34,654 bases of DNA from JBGTBQ01 sp041749275. GTDB lineage: Bacteria > Acidobacteriota > Blastocatellia > Pyrinomonadales > Pyrinomonadaceae. The DNA lies in the NCBI GenBank assembly GCA_041749275.1, contig JBGTBQ010000112.1, forward strand, positions 1 through 34,654, given 5' to 3'. Made by a program: the position numbers and the translations under genes. Positions 1 through 7,966 of the stretch are shown here, piece by piece. The notes under the pieces were generated by a model. That model had not been told where the DNA came from. It saw only the letters and a program-made list of their open reading frames with translations, and did not search any database. Every line of letters starts with the position of its first letter. The first letter of the stretch is position 1.

Positions 1-51
1 AATGGTCTTTCCGCATCTCCAAACTACTAGTCCGCCCGCGTGAAGATGAGG

Positions 52-118
52 GGTTCAGAGTTCAACCTTTAGGTTGCCGCCCGCGCGACCAAGCACGCTA
101 AAGCGTGAACTCTAAACC
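52..118. repeat. REP-like palindromic element upstream of TonB receptor
   Basis: Imperfect 13-bp inverted arms (GGTTCAGAGTTCA at 52-64 and TGAACTCTAAACC at 106-118, one mismatch) enclose two small hairpins: AACCT-TT-AGGTT at 64-75 and CACGCT-AA-AGCGTG at 94-107. The nested-hairpin architecture is typical of REP/MITE-like dispersed elements. It shares no obvious sequence with the other repeat families in the window. No coding sequence is seen in 1-411; apart from this element and a candidate promoter the stretch shows nothing recognisable. Confidence 0.6.
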
Positions 119-203
119 ATCATAATCAAGCGGTCAGACTACTAGGTCGTGACCCGGTAGACCTTGAGGCTCTGGTCTCGCTCAAAAAGAGTCACACATT
201 AGG

Positions 204-232
204 TTGACAGTTAATAAATTCTGTATTAAAAG
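204..232 (+). promoter_or_regulatory. Candidate sigma70-type promoter for the TonB receptor gene
   Basis: A perfect TTGACA at 204-209 is followed after 17 bp by TAAAAG (227-232, 4 of 6 matches to TATAAT); TATTAA at 224-229 is a less well-spaced alternative. The surrounding 200-235 is much more AT-rich than the flanks. Transcription from here would leave a leader of about 170 nt before the receptor start codon. This is a motif match only. Confidence 0.4.
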
Positions 233-411
233 TCTACTTCGTTCAGTAAGGCAACAAACTCGGACGGTTGTTATTCCGCTCTAATCGAAAAGTTTTAAGT
301 TACACCTCGTTCTCCCTAAAACTATTTACGGCGAGCGTTGGTTCGACCCTTTCGTCTGGCAAGGGTCGTCGGTTTTTAACTCTCCGGCAGAAACTTTTGC
401 GAGGCCCACTC

Positions 412-3400
412 ATGAACACTTTCAGGGGAACCCGGCGGCTCTTCCCGCGCCTGCTCACTATTCTTTTTGCCATCGCGGCGCTCACTCTTCCCGCTCTCGC
501 GCAGAGCAACAAGGGTACCATCGTCGGCGTCGTCAGAGACCCCAACGGCGCGGTCATCAATAACGCGAAGGTCACGGCGACCAACATCGCTACCGGCGAG
601 ATGCGTGAGGTCTCAACGGATAGTGTGGGGAACTATACGATCCCCTCGCTCGACCCCGGCGACTACCGTCTGAAAATCGAGGCCGCTGGTTTCCAGACCG
701 CCACGGTCGAGAGGGTCAAGCTGGAGACCAATGCGCGCCAAGCCATTGACATTCCGCTCAACGTGACAGGGGTCGGTGGCGACACCGTTATCGTGACGGC
801 GGAGGCTCCGCTCGTCGAGGCGGAGACGAGCGTGCGTGGCGACGTGATTGATGGGCGGCAGGTGGTTGATCTCCCGATCCCACAGCGCAACTTTACGGTG
901 CTTGCCGCGCTCTCGCCGGGCGTCACCAGACCTGTGGCGAGCGTCGTCGGTGGCGGCGGACAGTTCAGCAGTTCGGGTGAGGGCGTGCCCGGCAGTTCGA
1001 CCGAGTCCACACGCTTCCGCGAGTCGGGCGGCTCCGTTCTCTCAGCCAACGGTCAGCGCGTGACAAACAACAACTTCACGCTCGACGGCGTTGACAACAA
1101 CGAATCGCAGTTCGGGCAGATCGGCATCTTCCCCAGCCCCGACGCCATCGCCGAGTTCAAGGTTGAAACGAGCGTGCCCTCAGCCGAGTCGGGCCGCGCG
1201 GGCGGCGCCATCATCTCGACGACTTTCAAGTCAGGCACCAACAAGATACACGGCACGGGCTACGAGTTCTATCAAGGCCGCTTACTCAGCGCGAGGCCGA
1301 CGAACAACCGGAATCCGCCAAACTTCGTTCAGCACAACTTCGGCTTCACCGTCGGTGGCCCCGTCTTCCTCCCCGCGTTCGGAGAGGGCGGGCCATACTT
1401 CTACGACGGGCGCAACCGCAGCTTCTTTTTCGTCAACTACAACGGCCAGCGTTCCGGCACTCCCGCCTTTCAGGGCACCGAGTTCAACTTCGTGACCGTC
1501 CCGACCGCGCGCATCCGCGCCGGCGACTTCTCGGAACTGCTCGAACCGGGCACGCTCGTCACCTATCGCACACCGGCGGGCAACCGAGTGCTTCCGCGCG
1601 GGACGATCTTCGACGCGGCGGGGAATCCTTTCCCCGGCAACATTGTCCCGCCGGGTTTGCTGAACCCCGTTGCGCTTTCTTACTTCAATGCTTACCCGCT
1701 GCCGACCGAGCCGGGTCTTGAGAACAACTATCGCCGCAACCGCTCGGAGCGTTCGAATCAGGACGGCTACGATTTCAAGTTCGACCACACGCAAAATGTC
1801 TTTGGCGCGCCCACGGCCTTCTTCGGGCGTTATAGCAAGCAGGACCTCGTCCGCATTCGCGACAATAACTTCCCGCTCGGCACTTCACCGAATGGCAACG
1901 ACCTTGCATCCGGCTTCGGCGCGGGCGAAGAGTTCGGTAACTCGCGCCAGATCGCTCTCGGCGGCGCGTCGTCCTTCTCGCCGTCGGTCATTAACGATGC
2001 GCGTGGTGGCTGGACGCGCGTCGAAATCGGCATCTTCAATCCCGGCATCGGCGGCTCACTCGGCTTCAGTGCAACGAACGCCGCCGATCTCGGCACACAG
2101 CGCACGAACAACTGCGGCGTCGTCTGCTCCGGCACGGTGCTGCTCGGCATCACGGGGACTGGGCCGCGCCAGCCCGATCTCGAATTCGTCGGCGACGGCG
2201 GGCCGTTCTTCTTTACCTCGAACAACTTCTACTTCGGCGATACGCTGACCGTGGTCAGAGGCAGCCAGACCTTGAAGTTCGGCGGCGACCTGCGCGTTCG
2301 GCAGAACGCCAATCTTGACGCCGGGCGCAGCGGCAGTTCGAAAGCCAACATCGTCTACACCACCGGCGCCGACATCACGCTCGCCAACGGCAACGTCGAG
2401 AACCTCAACCGCAACGGCTTCTTTAGCGGTCGCCGCGATGTGCTGGGTGGTGTCGTCGGCCCGAGTGATTCGGGCAACGGCTACGCCAATTTCCTGCTCG
2501 GCTATTCCCCGACCGAGACGAGCCGAGGCATCCCCGCCGGCATCCCCTACCTCTCCTCGAAGGAGATTTCCTTCTTCGTACAGGACGACTGGAAGGTCAA
2601 CGAGAATCTGACGCTCAACCTTGGCCTGCGCTACGACATGTTCACGGCGCCGACCGAACGCTTCGACGCTCAGGCCAATTTCGATCCGGCCTCGCGCCTG
2701 CTCGTCCGCACCACCGAAGGCGCGGCCAACGGGCGCAGCGGCGTTCAAACCGACAAGAACAACTTCGGCCCACGCATTGGCTTTGCCTACAGCGGCCTGC
2801 GCGACGACAGGAAACTCGTCATCCGTGGCGGCTACGGTATTCTTTACTCGACCGACGTGAGCGGTCAGCAGCCTTTGAGCGCCAACTTCCTCGCGGGCGG
2901 TCGCTATGACCGGCAGGTGCTCCTTCCCGGCGTCAATATCGCCACTGGCGCGCCCGTCCCCGCGACGACCGTGCCGAGCACGCCGACCTTCCCGGTGAGC
3001 GCCGGCTCGACCGTCTTCTACAACGACCCCAACGCTTCGACCGAAATCTTCCATCAGTACAACCTCACGGGGCAGTACGAGTTTTGGCCGAACTGGCTGG
3101 CCGAGATTGCATATGTCGGGACACGTGCGCGGAACTTGCTCCTCGTTCGGAACATCGGACAGGGCGGCGGCGGCTCGCGGCAGGTAGCGGGTATTGATCA
3201 GGTGCTCCTGACGGAGTACACGGGAAGCTCATGGTACGACGCGCTCCAGTCGAAACTAGAGAAGCGCTTCTCGCGCGGACTCTCGATTCTCGCGGGCTAC
3301 ACTTGGTCGCACGCGATTGACAACACGCCGGGCGGCTTCTGCATCGCCGGGCCGGACGTTTCCACCTGCGGCCCATCGAATCCGCTCATTGGCCTCAGCC

Positions 3401-3969
3401 TCGACAAGGGCAACTCCGATCTCGATGTGCGCCACCGTTTCACCTTCGCCAACGTCTGGGATTTGCCCTTCGGTAAAGGCCGTCGCTTCGCTGGCGATGT
3501 CCCCGTGGGCCTCGACCTGCTCATCGGTGGCTGGCAGTTTAATAATGTCATCACCGTCCAGAGTGGGCCGGTCTATAGCGTCTTCGCCAACGGCGCGCGC
3601 GCGGACCTCGTCGGCGACCCGTTCGCCAACGTTCCGGCGGGACGCGAATTGAACCCGGCGGCCTTCCGCTCGGCTCAAGCGCGCATCTTTACGTCCGACC
3701 CGAACTCGCCGCGATTCGGCAACCTCGGACGCAACACTTTCCGCGGACAGCGGCAGGAGTTCTGGGACGCTTCGCTCTTCAAGAACATTCCCGCCCGCTT
3801 TATCAGCGAGGACTTTAATGTCCAGTTGCGTTTGCAGTTCTATAACGTGCTGAACCAGATCAACGGCTTCCGCCCGAACCGCAACTTGAACGACACAACC
3901 AACTTTGGTCGTGACCTGAATATCTCACGCTCACGCCAGTTCGAAGGTTCGATCAAGATTCTGTTCTAG
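412..3969 (+). CDS. Oar-like TonB-dependent receptor with N-terminal carboxypeptidase-regulatory-like domain
   Basis: Predicted outer-membrane active transporter of 1185 residues. I chose the ATG at 412 because GAGG lies 7 nt upstream (401-404) and because it gives a clean signal peptide (basic n-region, hydrophobic core, ...LPALAQ, residues 1-31). An in-frame start at 268 would bury the signal. Residues about 34-115 read as a carboxypeptidase-regulatory-like/CnaB-type beta-sandwich (GTIVGVVRDPNG, GNYTIPSLDPGDYRL), followed by a plug-like region with LDGVDNN and a long barrel with FFVNYNG, FVQDDWKV and NLGLRYD motifs. The last residue is Phe (IKILF), usual for BAM-assembled barrels. This architecture is that of Oar-type receptors common in Acidobacteriota. 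The ligand is unknown; neighbouring alpha-glucan enzymes make an oligosaccharide plausible but unproven. No SusD partner is encoded nearby; exported TPR proteins follow instead. Confidence 0.9.
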   Translation: MNTFRGTRRLFPRLLTILFAIAALTLPALAQSNKGTIVGVVRDPNGAVINNAKVTATNIATGEMREVSTDSVGNYTIPSLDPGDYRLKIEAAGFQTATVERVKLETNARQAIDIPLNVTGVGGDTVIVTAEAPLVEAETSVRGDVIDGRQVVDLPIPQRNFTVLAALSPGVTRPVASVVGGGGQFSSSGEGVPGSSTESTRFRESGGSVLSANGQRVTNNNFTLDGVDNNESQFGQIGIFPSPDAIAEFKVETSVPSAESGRAGGAIISTTFKSGTNKIHGTGYEFYQGRLLSARPTNNRNPPNFVQHNFGFTVGGPVFLPAFGEGGPYFYDGRNRSFFFVNYNGQRSGTPAFQGTEFNFVTVPTARIRAGDFSELLEPGTLVTYRTPAGNRVLPRGTIFDAAGNPFPGNIVPPGLLNPVALSYFNAYPLPTEPGLENNYRRNRSERSNQDGYDFKFDHTQNVFGAPTAFFGRYSKQDLVRIRDNNFPLGTSPNGNDLASGFGAGEEFGNSRQIALGGASSFSPSVINDARGGWTRVEIGIFNPGIGGSLGFSATNAADLGTQRTNNCGVVCSGTVLLGITGTGPRQPDLEFVGDGGPFFFTSNNFYFGDTLTVVRGSQTLKFGGDLRVRQNANLDAGRSGSSKANIVYTTGADITLANGNVENLNRNGFFSGRRDVLGGVVGPSDSGNGYANFLLGYSPTETSRGIPAGIPYLSSKEISFFVQDDWKVNENLTLNLGLRYDMFTAPTERFDAQANFDPASRLLVRTTEGAANGRSGVQTDKNNFGPRIGFAYSGLRDDRKLVIRGGYGILYSTDVSGQQPLSANFLAGGRYDRQVLLPGVNIATGAPVPATTVPSTPTFPVSAGSTVFYNDPNASTEIFHQYNLTGQYEFWPNWLAEIAYVGTRARNLLLVRNIGQGGGGSRQVAGIDQVLLTEYTGSSWYDALQSKLEKRFSRGLSILAGYTWSHAIDNTPGGFCIAGPDVSTCGPSNPLIGLSLDKGNSDLDVRHRFTFANVWDLPFGKGRRFAGDVPVGLDLLIGGWQFNNVITVQSGPVYSVFANGARADLVGDPFANVPAGRELNPAAFRSAQARIFTSDPNSPRFGNLGRNTFRGQRQEFWDASLFKNIPARFISEDFNVQLRLQFYNVLNQINGFRPNRNLNDTTNFGRDLNISRSRQFEGSIKILF

Positions 3970-4010
3970 GGTTAAGCTGAACTGGCGGAACATGACCGCT
4001 GGCATTTCCC

Positions 4011-4053
4011 ATCGAGTGGCGTGCATGAACTACCCGCCCGCCACTCGATTTTT
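4011..4053 (+). terminator. Rho-independent terminator after TonB receptor
   Basis: Perfect 11-bp stem ATCGAGTGGCG (4011-4021) / CGCCACTCGAT (4039-4049) with a 17-nt loop, running directly into TTTTT (4049-4053), 42 nt downstream of the receptor stop codon. It separates the receptor from the TPR gene group that follows. The T-run is only on the + side, so termination is directional. Confidence 0.8.
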
Positions 4054-4191
4054 CATCAGCCCCGACATCGCGCGCGTGGGGCGTCCGGGCTTGAGATTAC
4101 GCTACGCGGAGACTAAGCTTTAGATTGTCTCCAGCAAACATTCGTGCTCAGTCTGGGGCCGGATGCGAATCGTCGCAACTAAGCGTTTAAG

Positions 4192-5340
4192 ATGAGTGGT
4201 CTGGGCTATCAACCACTATTTCGACGGCAGGGCGGATGGCAATTTATTTTGCTGATGTTGAGCCTCGTCGTCTTTCACAACGCCGCGTGCCCCGCTGCGC
4301 TGGCACAGGGCGTAAGCGACAATGTCGCCGCGCGCGCGGTGGCACTAGCCGAGCGGTTGCGAGCGACGCCTGCCTCCATTGAAGCACTGGAAGAGGCGCG
4401 CGGCTTTGCTCTTGAGTTGCTCCGCGCCGCGCGCTATGAGGAGTCGCTGCTCCTGTTCGGCGCGTTGCGCGAGTCAGCACCCGGCGACGCTTCGGCGCAT
4501 TACGGCGGAGCGCTCTCTCTCTTTAATCTGAAACGTGTCGCCGAAGCCGAACTCTGGGCGCGGGCGGCGGTCGAAAAAGCAAAAGCCGGAGCCGTGCCGT
4601 CGCCTGTGGTTGGCTTATCGAAGAATGGTGCGGCGGAGGCCGGTGCGAAAGTGTTTGGCGGCGAGGCGGATTCGCTTGTCCTGCTTGCGGTCATTCTTGC
4701 CGTCAAGGGTGACAACGGGGGCGCGCTCCGCGCCGTCGCCCGCGCTGCCGAGATTGCGCCCGATAACTTCGACGCGCAGTTCACGCTGGGCCGCGCTTTC
4801 TACGGCGCTGGCGACATGGCTTCCGCCGTCCGTGCCTTCCGTGCGGCGGTCAACCTGAAGCCGCGGGACGCGCAGGCTGGCTTCTTTCTCGCAACCGCGC
4901 TCGAACGCGCGGGTGACGACGCGGGCGCGCTCGCTGCATATCGCGCGCTCGCCGCCGCACACCCCGACGTAGCGGAAGGGCATCTCGGCATCGGGTCGCT
5001 GCTGGTCAAACGCGGCGGCGGGGAACTCGAAGAGGGCATCCGCGAGTTGCGGAAGGCGCTCGCGCTCAACGATGCGCTTTATGAAGGGCAAGTCAGTCTG
5101 GGTCGCGCGCTCGTCCGCTCCGGGCGTGCCGCTGAATCGTTGGCGCCCCTGAAGCGTGCCGCCGAACTTGCGCCGCACAACCCGGAGCCGCACTACCAAC
5201 TCGCTATCGCTTACCGCCGGCTTGGCGACCGCGAGGCGGCTGAACGCGAGAGCGCCATTGTTCGAGAAATACATCGCGCGCGTCGCGGGGCCGCCGCTGT
5301 CGCACGCACCGGCGAAGATGGCCCGTCCGGCAAGCCATAA
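4192..5340 (+). CDS. Exported tetratricopeptide-repeat (TPR) protein
   Basis: 382-residue protein with an N-terminal signal sequence (hydrophobic FILLMLSLVVF core, likely cleavage after AALAQ near residue 39), so probably periplasmic or membrane-associated. Residues about 85-120 and 160-355 carry degenerate and then regular 34-residue TPR units, for example APDNFDAQFTLGRAFYGAGD, NLKPRDAQAGFFLATALERA and APHNPEPHYQLAIAYRRLGD. TPR units form protein-binding superhelices; no catalytic motif is seen. No strong Shine-Dalgarno precedes the ATG. A weak TTGAGA (4091-4096) / TAAGCT (4114-4119) pair with 17-bp spacing could be its promoter. The stop codon overlaps an ATG (TAATG) of the next reading frame, pointing to co-transcription. 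Its position behind a TonB receptor suggests, as inference only, an accessory role in substrate capture or envelope assembly. Confidence 0.85.
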   Translation: MSGLGYQPLFRRQGGWQFILLMLSLVVFHNAACPAALAQGVSDNVAARAVALAERLRATPASIEALEEARGFALELLRAARYEESLLLFGALRESAPGDASAHYGGALSLFNLKRVAEAELWARAAVEKAKAGAVPSPVVGLSKNGAAEAGAKVFGGEADSLVLLAVILAVKGDNGGALRAVARAAEIAPDNFDAQFTLGRAFYGAGDMASAVRAFRAAVNLKPRDAQAGFFLATALERAGDDAGALAAYRALAAAHPDVAEGHLGIGSLLVKRGGGELEEGIRELRKALALNDALYEGQVSLGRALVRSGRAAESLAPLKRAAELAPHNPEPHYQLAIAYRRLGDREAAERESAIVREIHRARRGAAAVARTGEDGPSGKP

Positions 5341-5357
5341 TGATGAGGAGAGCGAAG

Positions 5358-5981
5358 ATGTCCAACTATCTGCTTCGCCGCACGTGCGGCATACTAATCG
5401 GTCTGGCGCTCATACCGGCGCTCTCTGCTTCATCTCGCCCCGCTTCACAGACCGCGGACTCGCCGCACGATACCGGAATCTTCGGCGTCCGTCTCGGCAT
5501 GGACGTGCCGACGGCGCTCCGCACAGTCTGGGAGAACGCACGCGGGAGCGCGCCGGGCAAGGAGAAGCCAGATGCAAAAAAGAGTGAGGGCAAAAATACG
5601 CGCGTGCTCTACAAGCTGGAGGGAGGAAACCTACAGATCGTCTTCGCTGATAACAAATGGGTCAGCGAGGTGCAGTTAGAGTATGCAAAGCCGCTCTTGC
5701 AGGACGATCTCAAACTGCTCGACAGCACCGGCACTTACAACAACACCGAAGGCGGGACGGGACGCGACGACCGCTACAGCGTTGGCTTCACGAGTGACGA
5801 CAAGAAAGAGCGTTTCTGGTGGCGTGACGAAGCAACCACGGCGGGCTTTCGCGTGCGGGTCGGCTTCATCTCAGGCAAGCTGAACAAAGGGGGGATGGCG
5901 GGCAAAGAGATAGTCCGTAAGATTGTCACCGTCGTACCCGAAGACAAAGCCAAGTTTACTTCAGCAGTGGCGAAAAGCTAA
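5358..5981 (+). CDS. Exported protein of unknown function
   Basis: 207 residues. I chose ATG 5358 because GAGGAG (5345-5350) lies 7 nt upstream; an ATG at 5340, overlapping the preceding stop codon, is the alternative start and adds six residues. The N-terminus (MSNYLLRRTCG, then a hydrophobic stretch to about residue 25) resembles a signal peptide, so export is likely. The mature part is hydrophilic, with a short FGVRLGMDVPTAL segment near residues 42-54 and a Lys-rich linker (residues about 70-80). I do not recognise a family or catalytic motif. It lies between two exported TPR proteins with 17-19 nt gaps on either side, so it is very probably in the same operon and may work with them in the periplasm. 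Confidence 0.75.
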   Translation: MSNYLLRRTCGILIGLALIPALSASSRPASQTADSPHDTGIFGVRLGMDVPTALRTVWENARGSAPGKEKPDAKKSEGKNTRVLYKLEGGNLQIVFADNKWVSEVQLEYAKPLLQDDLKLLDSTGTYNNTEGGTGRDDRYSVGFTSDDKKERFWWRDEATTAGFRVRVGFISGKLNKGGMAGKEIVRKIVTVVPEDKAKFTSAVAKS

Positions 5982-6000
5982 CGCCCGTCTTGCTGTTCCA

Positions 6001-7770
6001 ATGAGCCTTTATCAAACGACACGGCGCTCGGCCCGACTCGCCCGCACGGTGCGATCTCTCGTCGCTTCACCGAGCGCGGCGTGCCTTGTCGTGTTGCTCG
6101 TCGTGTCCGGCGCAATGGCGCAGAAGCCAAAAAGCGGGCGACAGGCCGCGCGTATGCCACCGGAGCCGGCGACTCAGGCTTCCCCAACGGCGGTCGCCGA
6201 AGGGCAAGACATAAACGAGGTCGCAAGCTTAGTGCAGGCGGGTCGGCTCGAAGAGGCGGACGAACTTGCGCGGCGCGTCATCGCCATGCGCCCGAACGAC
6301 GCGCAGGCTCACAACCTGCTCGGCGTGATCCTCGACCAGCGAGGCCGCGCCGCCGAAGCCGAACTCGAATACCGCGAGGCGATGCGACTCGATCCATTAT
6401 CTCCCTCGGCGCACGCCAACCTCGGCGTGCTGCTGGCGCGAACGAATCGCATGACGCAGGCCGTCGAGGTTTTCGAGACGGTGCTACGCTTCGCTCCAGC
6501 GCATCCACAGGCAGTCTACAATCTCGGCGCGATCTACTCCGCGCGCGGCGACTTCAAACGCGCGATTCCAATGCTTGAACGTGTGACGGGCATCGGCCCC
6601 GGCTCCACACCGAGTGTGGGCGCGGACCCGGCGCTTCTACTCATGCTCGCGGGGGCGTATCTCCGTGGCGGGCGTGCGAATGATGCCTCGGCGCTCGCCG
6701 AAGCGATAACGCGCACGCGCGGCGACAATCCGCGTCTCCTCTTTTCACTCGGATTAGCGTTCGCCGATGTGCACGCGTACGACCAAGCCATCAAACTTTT
6801 TCAGCGCACCGACGCGCTCCGCCCGGACACCTTTGAAGTTCTCTATAACCTCGGCGTCGCGCAGTACAATCTTGACCGTCTGGAAGAGGCGTCGCGCGCG
6901 TTCCAAGCGGCGGCGGCGCTGCGACCCGACGACGCCGAGACGCTCTACCGGCTGGGGCTGATCGCGTCGGCGCGCGGCGAAAGCGAACTGGCCCTCGGTC
7001 TTTGGCAGAAAGCGCTGGGGACGCGCCCCCAATTCCCCGAAGCAAACTTCATGGTCGCCGAGGAGTTGCTCAAGCACCAGCGCTTCGACACCGCTGTTCC
7101 TTTCTACAAGCGGGCCGTCGAGCAAGACCCATCGAAGCTCGTGTACTATGTCCGTCTCGGCGCGGCGCACTTCCGACGCAAGCGTTACGAGGAGGCGCGC
7201 GCTACCTACGAGCAGGCCGCCAAGCTCTTCCCCGATTCGCCACAGGTTCATTACCTGATCGGATATGCGGCGCGCGGGCTGGGTCTTCACGACGATGCGG
7301 AGACAGCCTTCAAACGGGCGCTCGCGCTCCAGCCGGACAACCCGGATGTGCTGGCAAACCTCGGCTACATCGCATACGAGCGGGGCGAGAACGTTGAGGC
7401 CGAGCGTCTGCTCCGCCGCTCGATGGCGCTGGACATGAAGCTCTACCCGCCGCGGTACGACCTCGGACGACTGCTCGTACGTCTGCGGCGGTATGAAGAG
7501 GCGGTTGAAGCGCTCAAACAGGCCGCCACTTTGAACGACAAAGACCCCGGCATCCATTACCAATTGTTTATTGCGCTCTCGCGAATCAGGCGGAAGGATG
7601 AGGCGGAGCGCGAGCTTTCCATCTTCAAACGTCTGGAGGAAGCACGCAAACTTCGTAGTGGGGGCGATGCCGGGGAAGGGCCGGCTCTGGCGGAAGAACT
7701 CCCGCCGCCAGCCGAACTCGGCTCTCCGTCGAAGGGCGGGGTAGACCAAAGGCCACAGCCGCTCCTCTAA
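6001..7770 (+). CDS. Exported multi-TPR protein
   Basis: 589 residues, started at ATG 6001 because it gives a plausible signal peptide (basic region to residue 19, hydrophobic ACLVVLLVVSGAMAQ ending near residue 41); an in-frame upstream start at 5923 would overlap the preceding gene by 59 nt. From about residue 70 to 550 it is nearly continuous TPR sequence, e.g. AHNLLGVILDQRGRAAEAE, AHANLGVLLARTNR and VLYNLGVAQYNLDRLEEA. The C-terminal tail (GEGPALAEELPPPAELG) is Pro/Glu/Gly-rich and unstructured-looking. It starts 19 nt after the unknown exported protein. The protein encoded at 20991-22331 has the same order of motifs and is clearly a paralogue. Likely a periplasmic protein-interaction scaffold; partner unknown. 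Confidence 0.87.
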   Translation: MSLYQTTRRSARLARTVRSLVASPSAACLVVLLVVSGAMAQKPKSGRQAARMPPEPATQASPTAVAEGQDINEVASLVQAGRLEEADELARRVIAMRPNDAQAHNLLGVILDQRGRAAEAELEYREAMRLDPLSPSAHANLGVLLARTNRMTQAVEVFETVLRFAPAHPQAVYNLGAIYSARGDFKRAIPMLERVTGIGPGSTPSVGADPALLLMLAGAYLRGGRANDASALAEAITRTRGDNPRLLFSLGLAFADVHAYDQAIKLFQRTDALRPDTFEVLYNLGVAQYNLDRLEEASRAFQAAAALRPDDAETLYRLGLIASARGESELALGLWQKALGTRPQFPEANFMVAEELLKHQRFDTAVPFYKRAVEQDPSKLVYYVRLGAAHFRRKRYEEARATYEQAAKLFPDSPQVHYLIGYAARGLGLHDDAETAFKRALALQPDNPDVLANLGYIAYERGENVEAERLLRRSMALDMKLYPPRYDLGRLLVRLRRYEEAVEALKQAATLNDKDPGIHYQLFIALSRIRRKDEAERELSIFKRLEEARKLRSGGDAGEGPALAEELPPPAELGSPSKGGVDQRPQPLL

Positions 7771-7795
7771 CACACACTCGATCCGTCGCCGCGGA

Positions 7796-7824
7796 TTGAA
7801 AAGTGGCCGGCGCGAAAGTATAAC
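7796..7824 (+). promoter_or_regulatory. Sigma70-type promoter upstream of cytochrome genes
   Basis: TTGAAA (7796-7801) and TATAAC (7819-7824), each 5 of 6 matches to consensus, are separated by exactly 17 bp in the gap between the TPR gene and the multihaem cytochrome gene. The predicted leader would be about 135 nt. A 6-bp inverted repeat TCAGTC/GACTGA (7922-7927/7937-7942) lies within that leader and could be a regulatory hairpin, although this is speculative. Confidence 0.5.
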
Positions 7825-7966
7825 AAGGGGTGCTCAACAGCGCGGCGGCTTTCGATGCGCGCATGAATCGCCGTCAGTTCAAGCTGTATGCGGTAACCTG
7901 ACCTCGCCTGATGTGAATATCTCAGTCGCTACACGTGACTGAATTCCTGAAGGACTAAAAGTCGAG

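Noticed and set aside
268..411. 48-residue N-terminal extension of TonB receptor 1
   Set aside because: It would hide the signal peptide; ATG 412 has GAGG at good spacing.
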